NCBI GenBank assembly: GCA_041674345.1
Contig: JBAYVY010000076.1
Location: 1-11,673 of the forward strand
Length of the DNA stretch: 11,673 nt
Reading direction: 5' to 3'
Origin: JBAYVY01 sp041674345
GTDB taxonomy: Bacteria; Planctomycetota; Phycisphaerae; Phycisphaerales; Zrk34
Shown here: positions 5,375 to 11,673 of the stretch, piece by piece
Layout: each line of letters starts with the position of its first letter
Numbering within the stretch: the stretch's first letter is position 1
Translations under genes and position numbers: made by a program
Notes under the pieces: model-generated
What the model was told of the DNA's origin: nothing
Databases searched by the model: none
The model's input: only the letters and a program-made list of their open reading frames with translations

Positions 5375-8300
5375 ATGCCGGGCAACGTCAACCGCATCCA
5401 TCTCGACTGGTCCCGCCCCGCGCTCGCCGCCGCCGCCGAGACGCTCGCCGACCGCTATGCGCAACCCGCGGATCGCTCGCTGGCCATGAATCACGCCCTC
5501 ATCGCCTTGCCCGGCAACCGTGCGGGCCGGCGATTGCTCGAACTGCTCCTCGAACAGGCCGAGAGCCGCGACCTCCGCCTCATCCCGCCCCGCATCGTCA
5601 CCGCCGGCACGTTGCTCGATCTGCTTCACACCCCGCCGCTGCCCGTCGCCGATCCCATCGCCCGCCGCCTGGCCTGGTCCTCCGCCCTTCAGCAACTCGA
5701 CACCGATGCGCTGGCCACGCTCGTCCCCCAACGCCCCGCGGCCGATGATGCCGCTTCCGGGGCAGTTTCCGGGGCAGTTTCCGGGGGGCAGTGGGACGCG
5801 CTCGCCCAGCTCGTCGAAAAACTTCACGCCGATCTCGCCTCCGAACTGCTCACCTTCGCCGATGTGCCCGACAAAGCATTGCGAACGCTCCCGCATTTCG
5901 CCGATCACGCCCGCTGGCAGTCGCTGGCCGCCGCCCATCGCATTTACCAGCAACTGCTCCAACGCGCCGGACGAATCGACCCGCAGGACGCCCGCCTCGA
6001 CGCCGTCGCCGAACATCGCTGCCGTTGCGATCACGACCTCCACCTCATCGCCCTGCCCGAAATGACCGGCCAGCTCCGCGCCATGCTCGCCCAACTCGAT
6101 ACGTCCATCACGGTTTTCATCCACGTCCCCACGCCAAGGCAGGGCGAGTCTTCTATTCCGGGGACGAGCGCCGCCTTGGGTTTTGAGGGTTTCGATGACT
6201 TCGGTTCCCTCCTCCCCGACTTCTGGCACACATTCCCCCTCCCCCTGCGCGACGATCAAATCCGCATCGTCGTTCGCCCCATCGACCAGGCCGCCGCCGC
6301 CCTCCAATCCCTCGCCGATCTGAACGCCCAATACTCCGCCGACCAAATCACCCTCGGCACGCCCGACCCCGATGTCATCCCTTATCTCCATCAACAACTC
6401 GCCGCCGCCGGCATTCCCGTCCGCGACGCGATCGGCTCGCCCCTGCCCCGCACCGCGCCCTGTCGCCTGCTTGCCGTTCTCGCCTCCTTCCTCAACGAAC
6501 ATCGCTACTCCCAATTCGCCGCCCTCCTCCGCCACCCCGACATCACCGATTACCTCGCATCATCATTTCCGAAGCCCCAGGATGCGGTGTCTTTTCCGGG
6601 GGCACCGCTTCATGGGGATCACCATGTCGAAACCTTCCACGCCATTGCCGACTGGTCCTCACTCCTCGACCGCTACTACAACGACCACCTCCAGTCCCGT
6701 CTCACCGGCGACTGGCTCGGCGGCGACGCCGCGCTCCGCGGCCGTCTCGCCTCCCTCTGGCATCACATCCACACCAACCTCTTACAACCCCTCGCCGGTT
6801 CCCGCCCGCTCTCCCAATGGGCACAACCCATTCTCGATATCCTCCTGCTCATCTTCGGTCGCCGCGAACTCGACCGTTCCCACCCCGCGGATCGCCTCAT
6901 CCTCGAATCCTGTTCCATTATCACCGATCAACTCTCTCAACTGGCCGATCTGCCCGCTTCCCTCGACAAACCCGCCGACGCCGCCCGCGCCATCAACCTC
7001 ATCCTCAGCGAACTGGCCGACAAAGCCGTCCCCCCAGAACCCCTCGACCCCGCCGTCGAAATGCTCGGCTCACTCGAACTCCACCTCGACGATGCCCCCG
7101 TTCTCATCATCACCGGCTTCAACGAAGGCCGCTTCCCACAATCCGTCAACGCCGACGCCTTCCTCCCCGACACCCTCCGTCACGCACTCGGCCTGATCGA
7201 CAACGACCGCCGTCTTGCCCGTGATCTCTACCAACTCGCCGCCATCCTCCACTCCCGCCCGCACGTCCAAATCATCGCCGGACGACAATCCGCCGACGCC
7301 GACCCCCTCACCCCCTCCCGCTTACTCTTCACCACCCTCGGCCCGCCTGCTTCAGCAGGCGGGGAGTCTTCTATTCCGGGGGCGAGCGCCGCCTTGGGTT
7401 CTTCTTCTTCAACTTCCGGGGGCGATCTCATCGCCGCACGCATCCTCCGCTTCTACCACGACGATCCCTCCGCCTCCATCGCGCCGCCTTCCCTCCACCA
7501 TCCCGCACCCCGATCCGCCTTCATCCTCCCGCCTCAACCCATCCTCCGTCGCACCCAGCCCTTCGACTATCTCCGCGTCACCGACTTCCGCGCCTATCTC
7601 GAAGACCCTTATCGCTTCGCACTGGCGCGCGATCTTCAACTGGCCGCCATCGACGATTCCGCCGCCGAGCTCGACCCCGGCTCATTCGGCTCCCTCGCCC
7701 ATCGCGTCCTCGATCAGTTCGGCCAATCCGACATCGTTCACTCCACCGATATCCCAATCATCCAATCCTGGCTCACCGACGCGCTCCACGACCAGGTTCG
7801 CCGACACTTCGGCCACGCCCCCCAACCCGCCATCCGCATCCAGGCCGCCCAACTCCAACTCCGCCTCCTCCGCTTCGCCGAGTGGCACGCCCACTGGATC
7901 GCCGCCGGCTGGCGCGTCCGTCACGTCGAACTCGCCTTCAACGAACAGCGCCCCGCGCCACTCGTCGTCGATGACATCCCCATCGCCCTTCACGGTCGAA
8001 TCGACCGCATCGATTTCCACCCCGACACCGGACGCTGGGCCATCCTCGATTACAAAACCTCCGACTCCGGCGACGATCCCGAAGCCGTCCACCGCACCCC
8101 CGCCAAAACCAACAAACAGTGGCTCGACCTCCAACTTCCCCTCTATCGCCACCTCTTCCGCACGCTCGTCCCCGACGCGCCCGTGGACGACACCACCCGC
8201 GTCATGCTCGGCTACATCCGCCTGCCCCGCGCGCCCGGCCTCACCGGAGCCGCCTTCGCCGACTGGTCCCCCGATGAACTCCGCGATGCCGATCTCGTCG

Positions 8301-8518
8301 CCCGTCGCATCGTCCGTGAAATCCGCGAAGGCCGCTTCACTTTCGATCCCCTCCGCAAACTCCGCCACCCCGACTTCGATCCCTTCGCCGACCTCTGCGG
8401 CTCCCACCAGTTCATCGACGATGAAGACACCCCCGGAAGTTCTGATTCCCCTTCCAAGCCAAGGCAGAGCGAGTCTTCGAGCGCCGCCTTGGGTTCCTCC
8501 GGGGTGACCAATGAATAA
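5375..8518 (+). CDS. addB: AddB-like helicase-nuclease subunit with RecB-family nuclease domain
   Basis: The 1047-residue protein is the probable AddB partner of the AddA encoded next door; together they would resect double-strand DNA ends for RecA loading. The N-terminal helicase-like part (about 1-700) has lost its Walker A: the P-loop position reads LPGNRAGRRLL (45-55). TGFNEGRFPQS near 580-590 is typical of AddB. The C-terminal PD-(D/E)XK nuclease (about 760-1000) keeps SLAHRVLDQF with H776, GRIDRID with D877, ILDYKT with D892 and K894, and Q920 with Y924, so it looks active. The first Cys of the AddB iron-sulfur motif is Asp (EDPYRF), and no four-Cys set is present, so the cluster is probably absent. 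ATG 5375 is the first ATG after an in-frame stop at 5345. The last 8 bases overlap addA, implying translational coupling. Several in-frame repeats interrupt variable loops, and the C-terminal tail is mostly repeat-derived. Confidence 0.88.
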   Translation: MPGNVNRIHLDWSRPALAAAAETLADRYAQPADRSLAMNHALIALPGNRAGRRLLELLLEQAESRDLRLIPPRIVTAGTLLDLLHTPPLPVADPIARRLAWSSALQQLDTDALATLVPQRPAADDAASGAVSGAVSGGQWDALAQLVEKLHADLASELLTFADVPDKALRTLPHFADHARWQSLAAAHRIYQQLLQRAGRIDPQDARLDAVAEHRCRCDHDLHLIALPEMTGQLRAMLAQLDTSITVFIHVPTPRQGESSIPGTSAALGFEGFDDFGSLLPDFWHTFPLPLRDDQIRIVVRPIDQAAAALQSLADLNAQYSADQITLGTPDPDVIPYLHQQLAAAGIPVRDAIGSPLPRTAPCRLLAVLASFLNEHRYSQFAALLRHPDITDYLASSFPKPQDAVSFPGAPLHGDHHVETFHAIADWSSLLDRYYNDHLQSRLTGDWLGGDAALRGRLASLWHHIHTNLLQPLAGSRPLSQWAQPILDILLLIFGRRELDRSHPADRLILESCSIITDQLSQLADLPASLDKPADAARAINLILSELADKAVPPEPLDPAVEMLGSLELHLDDAPVLIITGFNEGRFPQSVNADAFLPDTLRHALGLIDNDRRLARDLYQLAAILHSRPHVQIIAGRQSADADPLTPSRLLFTTLGPPASAGGESSIPGASAALGSSSSTSGGDLIAARILRFYHDDPSASIAPPSLHHPAPRSAFILPPQPILRRTQPFDYLRVTDFRAYLEDPYRFALARDLQLAAIDDSAAELDPGSFGSLAHRVLDQFGQSDIVHSTDIPIIQSWLTDALHDQVRRHFGHAPQPAIRIQAAQLQLRLLRFAEWHAHWIAAGWRVRHVELAFNEQRPAPLVVDDIPIALHGRIDRIDFHPDTGRWAILDYKTSDSGDDPEAVHRTPAKTNKQWLDLQLPLYRHLFRTLVPDAPVDDTTRVMLGYIRLPRAPGLTGAAFADWSPDELRDADLVARRIVREIREGRFTFDPLRKLRHPDFDPFADLCGSHQFIDDEDTPGSSDSPSKPRQSESSSAALGSSGVTNE
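5755..5792 (+). repeat. Three tandem 12-base units TTCCGGGGCAGT in addB
   Basis: TTCCGGGGCAGT occurs at 5755-5766 and 5767-5778, followed by a third unit from 5779 with two extra G before CAGT. The 12-base period keeps the frame and encodes SGAVSGAVSGG in a variable region of the helicase-like domain. Confidence 0.88.
6134..6180 (+). repeat. In-frame palindromic element, copy A, in addB
   Basis: The ends CCAAGGC (6134-6140) and GCCTTGG (6173-6179) are inverted, with inner GCG/CGC pairing. The core reads GAGTCTTC, then a 12-base unit TATTCCGGGGAC, then GAGCGCCGCC. It encodes RQGESSIPGTSAALG and separates FIHVPTP from EGFDDFGSL, which I expect to be nearly adjacent in relatives. Copies B (7364-7398) and C (8459-8493) share the core. 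Confidence 0.82.
6575..6617 (+). repeat. Inverted repeat with TTCCGGGGG in a 13-base loop (addB)
   Basis: GCGGTG (6584-6589) pairs with CACCGC (6603-6608), and CCCC (6575-6578) pairs with GGGG (6614-6617) beyond a small internal loop. The 13-base apical loop is TCTTTTCCGGGGG. It encodes part of PKPQDAVSFPGAPLHGDH, an apparent insertion in a loop before the DRYYNDHL segment. Confidence 0.62.
7342..7398 (+). repeat. In-frame palindromic element, copy B, with added 5' hairpin (addB)
   Basis: A perfect hairpin, CCCGCCTGC (7342-7350) with GCAGGCGGG (7355-7363) around TTCA, abuts the shared core GAGTCTTC, TATTCCGGGGGC, GAGCGCCGCC and the 3' end GCCTTGGG (7391-7398). The 5' CCAAGGC end of copies A and C is replaced by this hairpin. 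It encodes PPASAGGESSIPGASAALG between PSRLLFTTL and the helix DLIAARILRFY. A further octamer, ACTTCCGGGGGC, follows at 7412-7423. Confidence 0.82.
8459..8493 (+). repeat. In-frame palindromic element, copy C, at the addB 3' end
   Basis: CCAAGGC (8459-8465) and GCCTTGG (8486-8492) flank GAGTCTTC joined directly to GAGCGCCGCC. It differs from copy A by exactly the absence of the 12-base TATTCCGGGGAC unit plus point changes. It encodes PRQSESSSAALG within the C-terminal tail of AddB, 18 bases before the addA start. Confidence 0.85.
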
Positions 8519-11500
8519 AACAACCACGCGATTCGATCGCCGCATGATTCTCGCCTCCGCCGGCTCCGGCAAAACCTTCGCCCTCTCCGGCGAATTGATC
8601 GGCCTGCTCGCCGCCGGTTGCCCCCCCCAACAAATCTTCGCCTCCACCTTCACCCGCAAAGCCGCCGGCGAAATCCTCAACCGCGTCCTCCTCCGCCTCG
8701 CCCACGCCGCGCTCTCCGACCCCGACGCCGCCGATCTCGCCCAACACACCCCCTACGCCAAACTCGACCGTGCCGGATACCGCGATCTCCTCGCCGATCT
8801 CACCCGACATCTCCACCACCTCAACATCTCCACGCTCGATTCCTTCTTCGTCCGCGCCGCCGGTTGCTTCGCCCTCGAACTCGGCTTGCCCCCCGGCTGG
8901 CGTATCATCGAAGACCTTGACGACCGTCTCATGCGCTCCGATGCCGTCAACGCCGTCCTCGAATCCGCCGATCCCCAAACCATCGTCGAACTGCTCCGTA
9001 TGCTCAACCGCGGCGAATCCCGCCGCTCCGTCCACCAACGCCTCCTCGATATCGCCGATCAACTTCACAATCTCTACCGCCAATCTCTGCAATCCGACGC
9101 CGATCCCTGGAACTGCATCGACGAACCGCCGCCGCAATCCCAACTCGCCGATGACCAATTGTTCGCCATCGTCGAATCGCTCGGTCGCATCGACATCCCC
9201 CGCACCAAGACCGGCTCCCCCTTGAAACACTGGCTCAACGCCCTCCGCAACGCGCAAGCCGCCGCCATGGCGCGCGACTGGGCCGAACTGTTCGACATCT
9301 CCCTCGTGCAACGCATCGTCGAAGGGGCCGGGCAATTCGACAAACGCGACATCACCCCCGATGTCCGCGCCGTCTTCGACCCGCTGATTCAGCACGCCAA
9401 ATACGAACTGCTCCGTGAACTGGTCCGGCAGGGCCGCGCCATCAAACGCCTGCTCGCCCTCTACGATCAGCAATTCACCGCCATGCAGCAACAGCGCCGC
9501 GGCTATCGTTTCGACCACATCACCGCCGCCCTGGCGCAAGCCGACCTGTCCGATCGCGCCGCCGACATCTATTTCCGCCTCGATGCGCAGGTCCGCCACA
9601 TCCTGCTCGATGAGTTCCAGGACACCTCCGTCCCCCAATGGCTCGCCCTCAAACCCATCGCCGCCGAACCGCTCGGCGATGCGTCCGGCGATCGCGACGC
9701 CCTCCTCGTCGCCGACCCCAAGCAATCCATCTACGGCTGGCGCGGCGCCGACCCCACCCTCGTCCGCCGCATCGCCGAAAACCCCGCCTACGCCCTCCGC
9801 ATCGACCGCCTCAGCAAATCATGGCGCAGTTCCCCCGTCATCCTCGATGCCGTCAACCGCGTGTTCACCACCATCGCGGAAAACAAAACACTCTCCGATT
9901 TCACCGATGCCGTTGCGCAATGGGCACACGATTTCGAGCCGCACGTCGCCGCCAAACCCGATCTGCCGGGCCACGTGAAACTCATCACCGCGCCCGGCGC
10001 AGCGCCGCTCCAAAAACAGAACCAGGCCACGCTCATCTACGCCGCCGGGTTCGTCCGCCATCTGCATCAATCCGCGCTGCGGAACTCCATCGCCGTGCTG
10101 GTCCGCCGCAACGCCGTCGTCGCACGTCTGATCTACGAACTTCGCCGCATGAACATCGACGCCAGCGAAGAAGGCGGCAACCCCCTGACCGATTCCCCCG
10201 CCGTCGTCAGCGTCATGGCGCTGCTCACACTGACCGACCACCCCGGCGATACCATCGCCCGCTACCACGTCGCCCGCACTCCCGTCGGCCCCGCCGTCGG
10301 CTTCACCGATCATGCCAACGATCGCGCCGCGCAAACGCTCGCCCTCTCCCTCCGCCGCCAACTGCTCATCAACGGATACGGGCAAACCATGCGATGGCTG
10401 GTCGATCGGCTGGCCGGGCATTGCGATCAGCGCGATCTGACCCGGCTGGAGCAGTTGATCGAACTGGGTTGCCGCTACGACGAGCGCGACGCCGGTTTGC
10501 GCCCCGCCGATTTCGTGGCGATGGTCCGCTCGCATCGCGTCGAATCGCCCTCCGCTTCGCTTGTCCGCGTGATGACCTATCACCAGGCCAAGGGGCTGGA
10601 GTTCGACGCGGTGGTGTTGCCGGAGCTGGACACGTCGATTCTCGCCGGCGTGGGCCGCGACACGCTGGTCATGCACCAGCGGGACGCCGACGGCAAAATC
10701 ACCGCGATTTTTCCCTACCTCAACGAGCAGCTTCGCCGCCTGTTTCCCGCCACCCAACCGCTGTACGATCAGATGACCCGCGTCGTGGTGCGGGATGCGA
10801 TGTCGCAACTGTACGTGGCGATGACCCGCGCGCGCAACGCCCTTTACATGATTGTTTCGCCCGGTTCGCAGCGCGGCAGCAGCGAGGCGGTGTCTATGAG
10901 CAACATCCTTCACGCCGCGCTGGGCGATGATTTTGAAATCGGCGACGCGAACTGGCATGGCTCAACCGCCGCCCCCGGAAGTGGAAGCGATGAGCGACCC
11001 CCGGAAGCGATAAGCGATGAGCAAGCCGCCGCGCCGCCCCGGACGCCGAAGTTGGCGAAAGCCGATCCGGCTCGCCGGCGGCTGCTGCCGCGCACCAGCC
11101 CGTCCAAACTGGAGGGCCGAAAGCGCGTGATGCTCGCCGACGAATTGCGACTGGAACACAGTGGAACGGAATACGGCTCCCGAATGCACGAACTGGCGCA
11201 AAAAATCGAATGGTCCGATCCCCCGGAAGTTTCGGACACGGATATCGAGGCGATGCGTGAAATCGTGAAAACGGACGCGATTCGTGAGGCGTTATCGAAA
11301 GCACGCTGGCAGGAACCCGCCGTGCGGGTGATGCGGGAAGAACCGTTCGTGGTGCGGGACGGCGGTGTCGTGCTGAACGGAATCTTTGATCGCGTCGTGG
11401 TGCTGCCCGGCCGGGTCGTGGTGCAGGATTATAAGACCGACGGCGATTTAATTGAACGCATCACCGAACGCTACCGTCCGCAGATGCAGGCCTATCGGCG

Positions 11501-11588
11501 GGCGGCGGGCCAACTGTTCGGCGTTGGCACGGATCGCGTGGACGTTGAATTGATTTTGCTGCATCATGGTGTGGTGGTGAACGTCTGA
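8511..11588 (+). CDS. addA: AddA-like UvrD/Rep-family helicase with C-terminal RecB nuclease
   Basis: This 1025-residue protein is a superfamily 1 helicase fused to a nuclease, the motor subunit of an AddAB-type end-resection complex. Visible motifs are Walker A ASAGSGKT (15-22), Ia TFTRKAA (46-52), II LLDEFQD with D367 and E368, III ADPKQSIYGWRGAD (401-414), IV SWRSSP near 445, V MTYHQAKGLEFD (688 onward, K694) and VI LYVAMTRAR (767-775). The nuclease domain shows YGSRMHEL with H893, GIFDRV with D960, QDYKTD with D973 and K975, and Q-x-x-x-Y near 990. All key residues are present, so both activities are expected. The protein is somewhat shorter than typical AddA (about 1,200). Start ATG 8511 overlaps the addB stop (8516-8518), and GGGG at 8501-8504 could serve as a binding site. 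A repeat-rich linker (about 820-850) joins helicase and nuclease. Synonymous codon style shifts from C-ending to G-ending near 10380. Confidence 0.93.
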   Translation: MNKTTTRFDRRMILASAGSGKTFALSGELIGLLAAGCPPQQIFASTFTRKAAGEILNRVLLRLAHAALSDPDAADLAQHTPYAKLDRAGYRDLLADLTRHLHHLNISTLDSFFVRAAGCFALELGLPPGWRIIEDLDDRLMRSDAVNAVLESADPQTIVELLRMLNRGESRRSVHQRLLDIADQLHNLYRQSLQSDADPWNCIDEPPPQSQLADDQLFAIVESLGRIDIPRTKTGSPLKHWLNALRNAQAAAMARDWAELFDISLVQRIVEGAGQFDKRDITPDVRAVFDPLIQHAKYELLRELVRQGRAIKRLLALYDQQFTAMQQQRRGYRFDHITAALAQADLSDRAADIYFRLDAQVRHILLDEFQDTSVPQWLALKPIAAEPLGDASGDRDALLVADPKQSIYGWRGADPTLVRRIAENPAYALRIDRLSKSWRSSPVILDAVNRVFTTIAENKTLSDFTDAVAQWAHDFEPHVAAKPDLPGHVKLITAPGAAPLQKQNQATLIYAAGFVRHLHQSALRNSIAVLVRRNAVVARLIYELRRMNIDASEEGGNPLTDSPAVVSVMALLTLTDHPGDTIARYHVARTPVGPAVGFTDHANDRAAQTLALSLRRQLLINGYGQTMRWLVDRLAGHCDQRDLTRLEQLIELGCRYDERDAGLRPADFVAMVRSHRVESPSASLVRVMTYHQAKGLEFDAVVLPELDTSILAGVGRDTLVMHQRDADGKITAIFPYLNEQLRRLFPATQPLYDQMTRVVVRDAMSQLYVAMTRARNALYMIVSPGSQRGSSEAVSMSNILHAALGDDFEIGDANWHGSTAAPGSGSDERPPEAISDEQAAAPPRTPKLAKADPARRRLLPRTSPSKLEGRKRVMLADELRLEHSGTEYGSRMHELAQKIEWSDPPEVSDTDIEAMREIVKTDAIREALSKARWQEPAVRVMREEPFVVRDGGVVLNGIFDRVVVLPGRVVVQDYKTDGDLIERITERYRPQMQAYRRAAGQLFGVGTDRVDVELILLHHGVVVNV
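10972..11021 (+). repeat. Short repeats in the AddA interdomain linker
   Basis: Two CCCCCGGAAG copies (10972-10981 and 10998-11007) alternate with GCGATGAGC or GCGATAAGC units (10987-10995, 11007-11015, 11013-11021). They encode GSGSDERPPEAISDEQ, a disordered-looking linker between the helicase and nuclease domains. Both octamers are in the CCCCGGAA orientation, opposite to most in addB. Confidence 0.75.
11213..11237 (+). repeat. 6-bp inverted repeat with CCCCCGGAAG in a 13-base loop (addA)
   Basis: GTCCGA (11213-11218) pairs with TCGGAC (11232-11237). The 13-base loop contains CCCCCGGAAG, the reverse orientation of the motif in the 6575-6617 repeat, which has the same stem and loop lengths. 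It lies in the nuclease domain at codons for SDPPEVSD. Confidence 0.55.
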
Positions 11589-11590
11589 TT

Positions 11591-11594
11591 GGAG
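11591..11594 (+). promoter_or_regulatory. Ribosome binding site of mtnA
   Basis: GGAG lies five bases before ATG 11600. It is one of the few good Shine-Dalgarno sequences in the window and supports that start. Confidence 0.7.
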
Positions 11595-11599
11595 TTGAC

Positions 11600-11673
11600 A
11601 TGAACCTCGGCTTTGAAACATTGCGGTGGGTGGGCGACGCGGCGGGCGGCCATCTGCGTTTGCTCGACCAGAC
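11600..11673 (+). CDS. mtnA: Probable methylthioribose-1-phosphate isomerase, 3'-truncated
   Basis: Only the first 24 codons are in the window: MNLGFETLRWVGDAAGG then HLRLLDQ. The W-x-G-D...LRLLDQ pattern is typical of the N-terminus of MtnA, which isomerises methylthioribose-1-phosphate to methylthioribulose-1-phosphate in methionine salvage. The related eIF2B-like family shares part of it, so the assignment rests on a short segment. The gene begins 11 bases after the addA stop with a good ribosome binding site, so it is probably co-transcribed with addBA. Confidence 0.6.
   Translation, partial: MNLGFETLRWVGDAAGGHLRLLDQ

Noticed and set aside
5306..6535. Minus-strand frame opposite the start of addB
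   Set aside because: Gly/Glu-rich antisense product, no recognisable family, and the plus strand has AddB landmarks.
8412..9725. Minus-strand frame opposite the addB-addA junction
   Set aside because: Gly/Glu-rich shadow of helicase motifs Walker A and II on the plus strand.

Overview
The window is GC-rich and densely coded. Its gene content is that of a bacterial chromosome: cell-wall synthesis, purine synthesis, 6S RNA and AddAB recombinational repair. Several traits fit Planctomycetota, perhaps a Phycisphaerae-like lineage: weak or absent Shine-Dalgarno sites, short intergenic repeats such as tandem GATTTCG heptads and GCCAACAG arrays, and a sulfatase-free glycosidase of GH29 type. This assignment is inference from general familiarity and was not tested by a search.

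Layout, left to right. (1) A 5'-truncated penicillin-binding protein 2 gene (mrdA) runs off the left edge and ends at 1841. (2) An AT-richer stretch follows, with a short heptad repeat, a probable 109-residue membrane protein (1894-2223), and a decayed fragment at 2234-2314 that resembles the last 27 codons of the mrdA gene just upstream. (3) A GH29 alpha-L-fucosidase-like gene begins at 2332. (4) The protein-free gap 3646-4173 holds a sigma70-type promoter, a probable 6S RNA and a strong intrinsic terminator, then an inverted array of GCCAACAG units. (5) purM lies on the minus strand, convergent with the 6S RNA. (6) Divergent from purM, an addB-addA pair with an 8-base overlap encodes an AddAB-type helicase-nuclease. 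(7) Eleven bases after addA, the first 74 bases of a probable mtnA begin.

The most unusual signal is at the repeat scale. The addB gene carries three in-frame copies of one palindromic element, plus other inverted repeats and a 12-base tandem triplet. Many of these contain the octamer TTCCGGGG (or CCCCGGAA), which I count 14 times in 11.7 kb where composition predicts about one. The octamer is read in different frames and on both strands, so it is a DNA- or RNA-level signal and not a protein motif. It is concentrated in addAB, so possibilities include a mobile in-frame micro-repeat (like Rickettsia palindromic elements), a Chi-like site or an uptake-type signal. None of these can be decided from this window alone.
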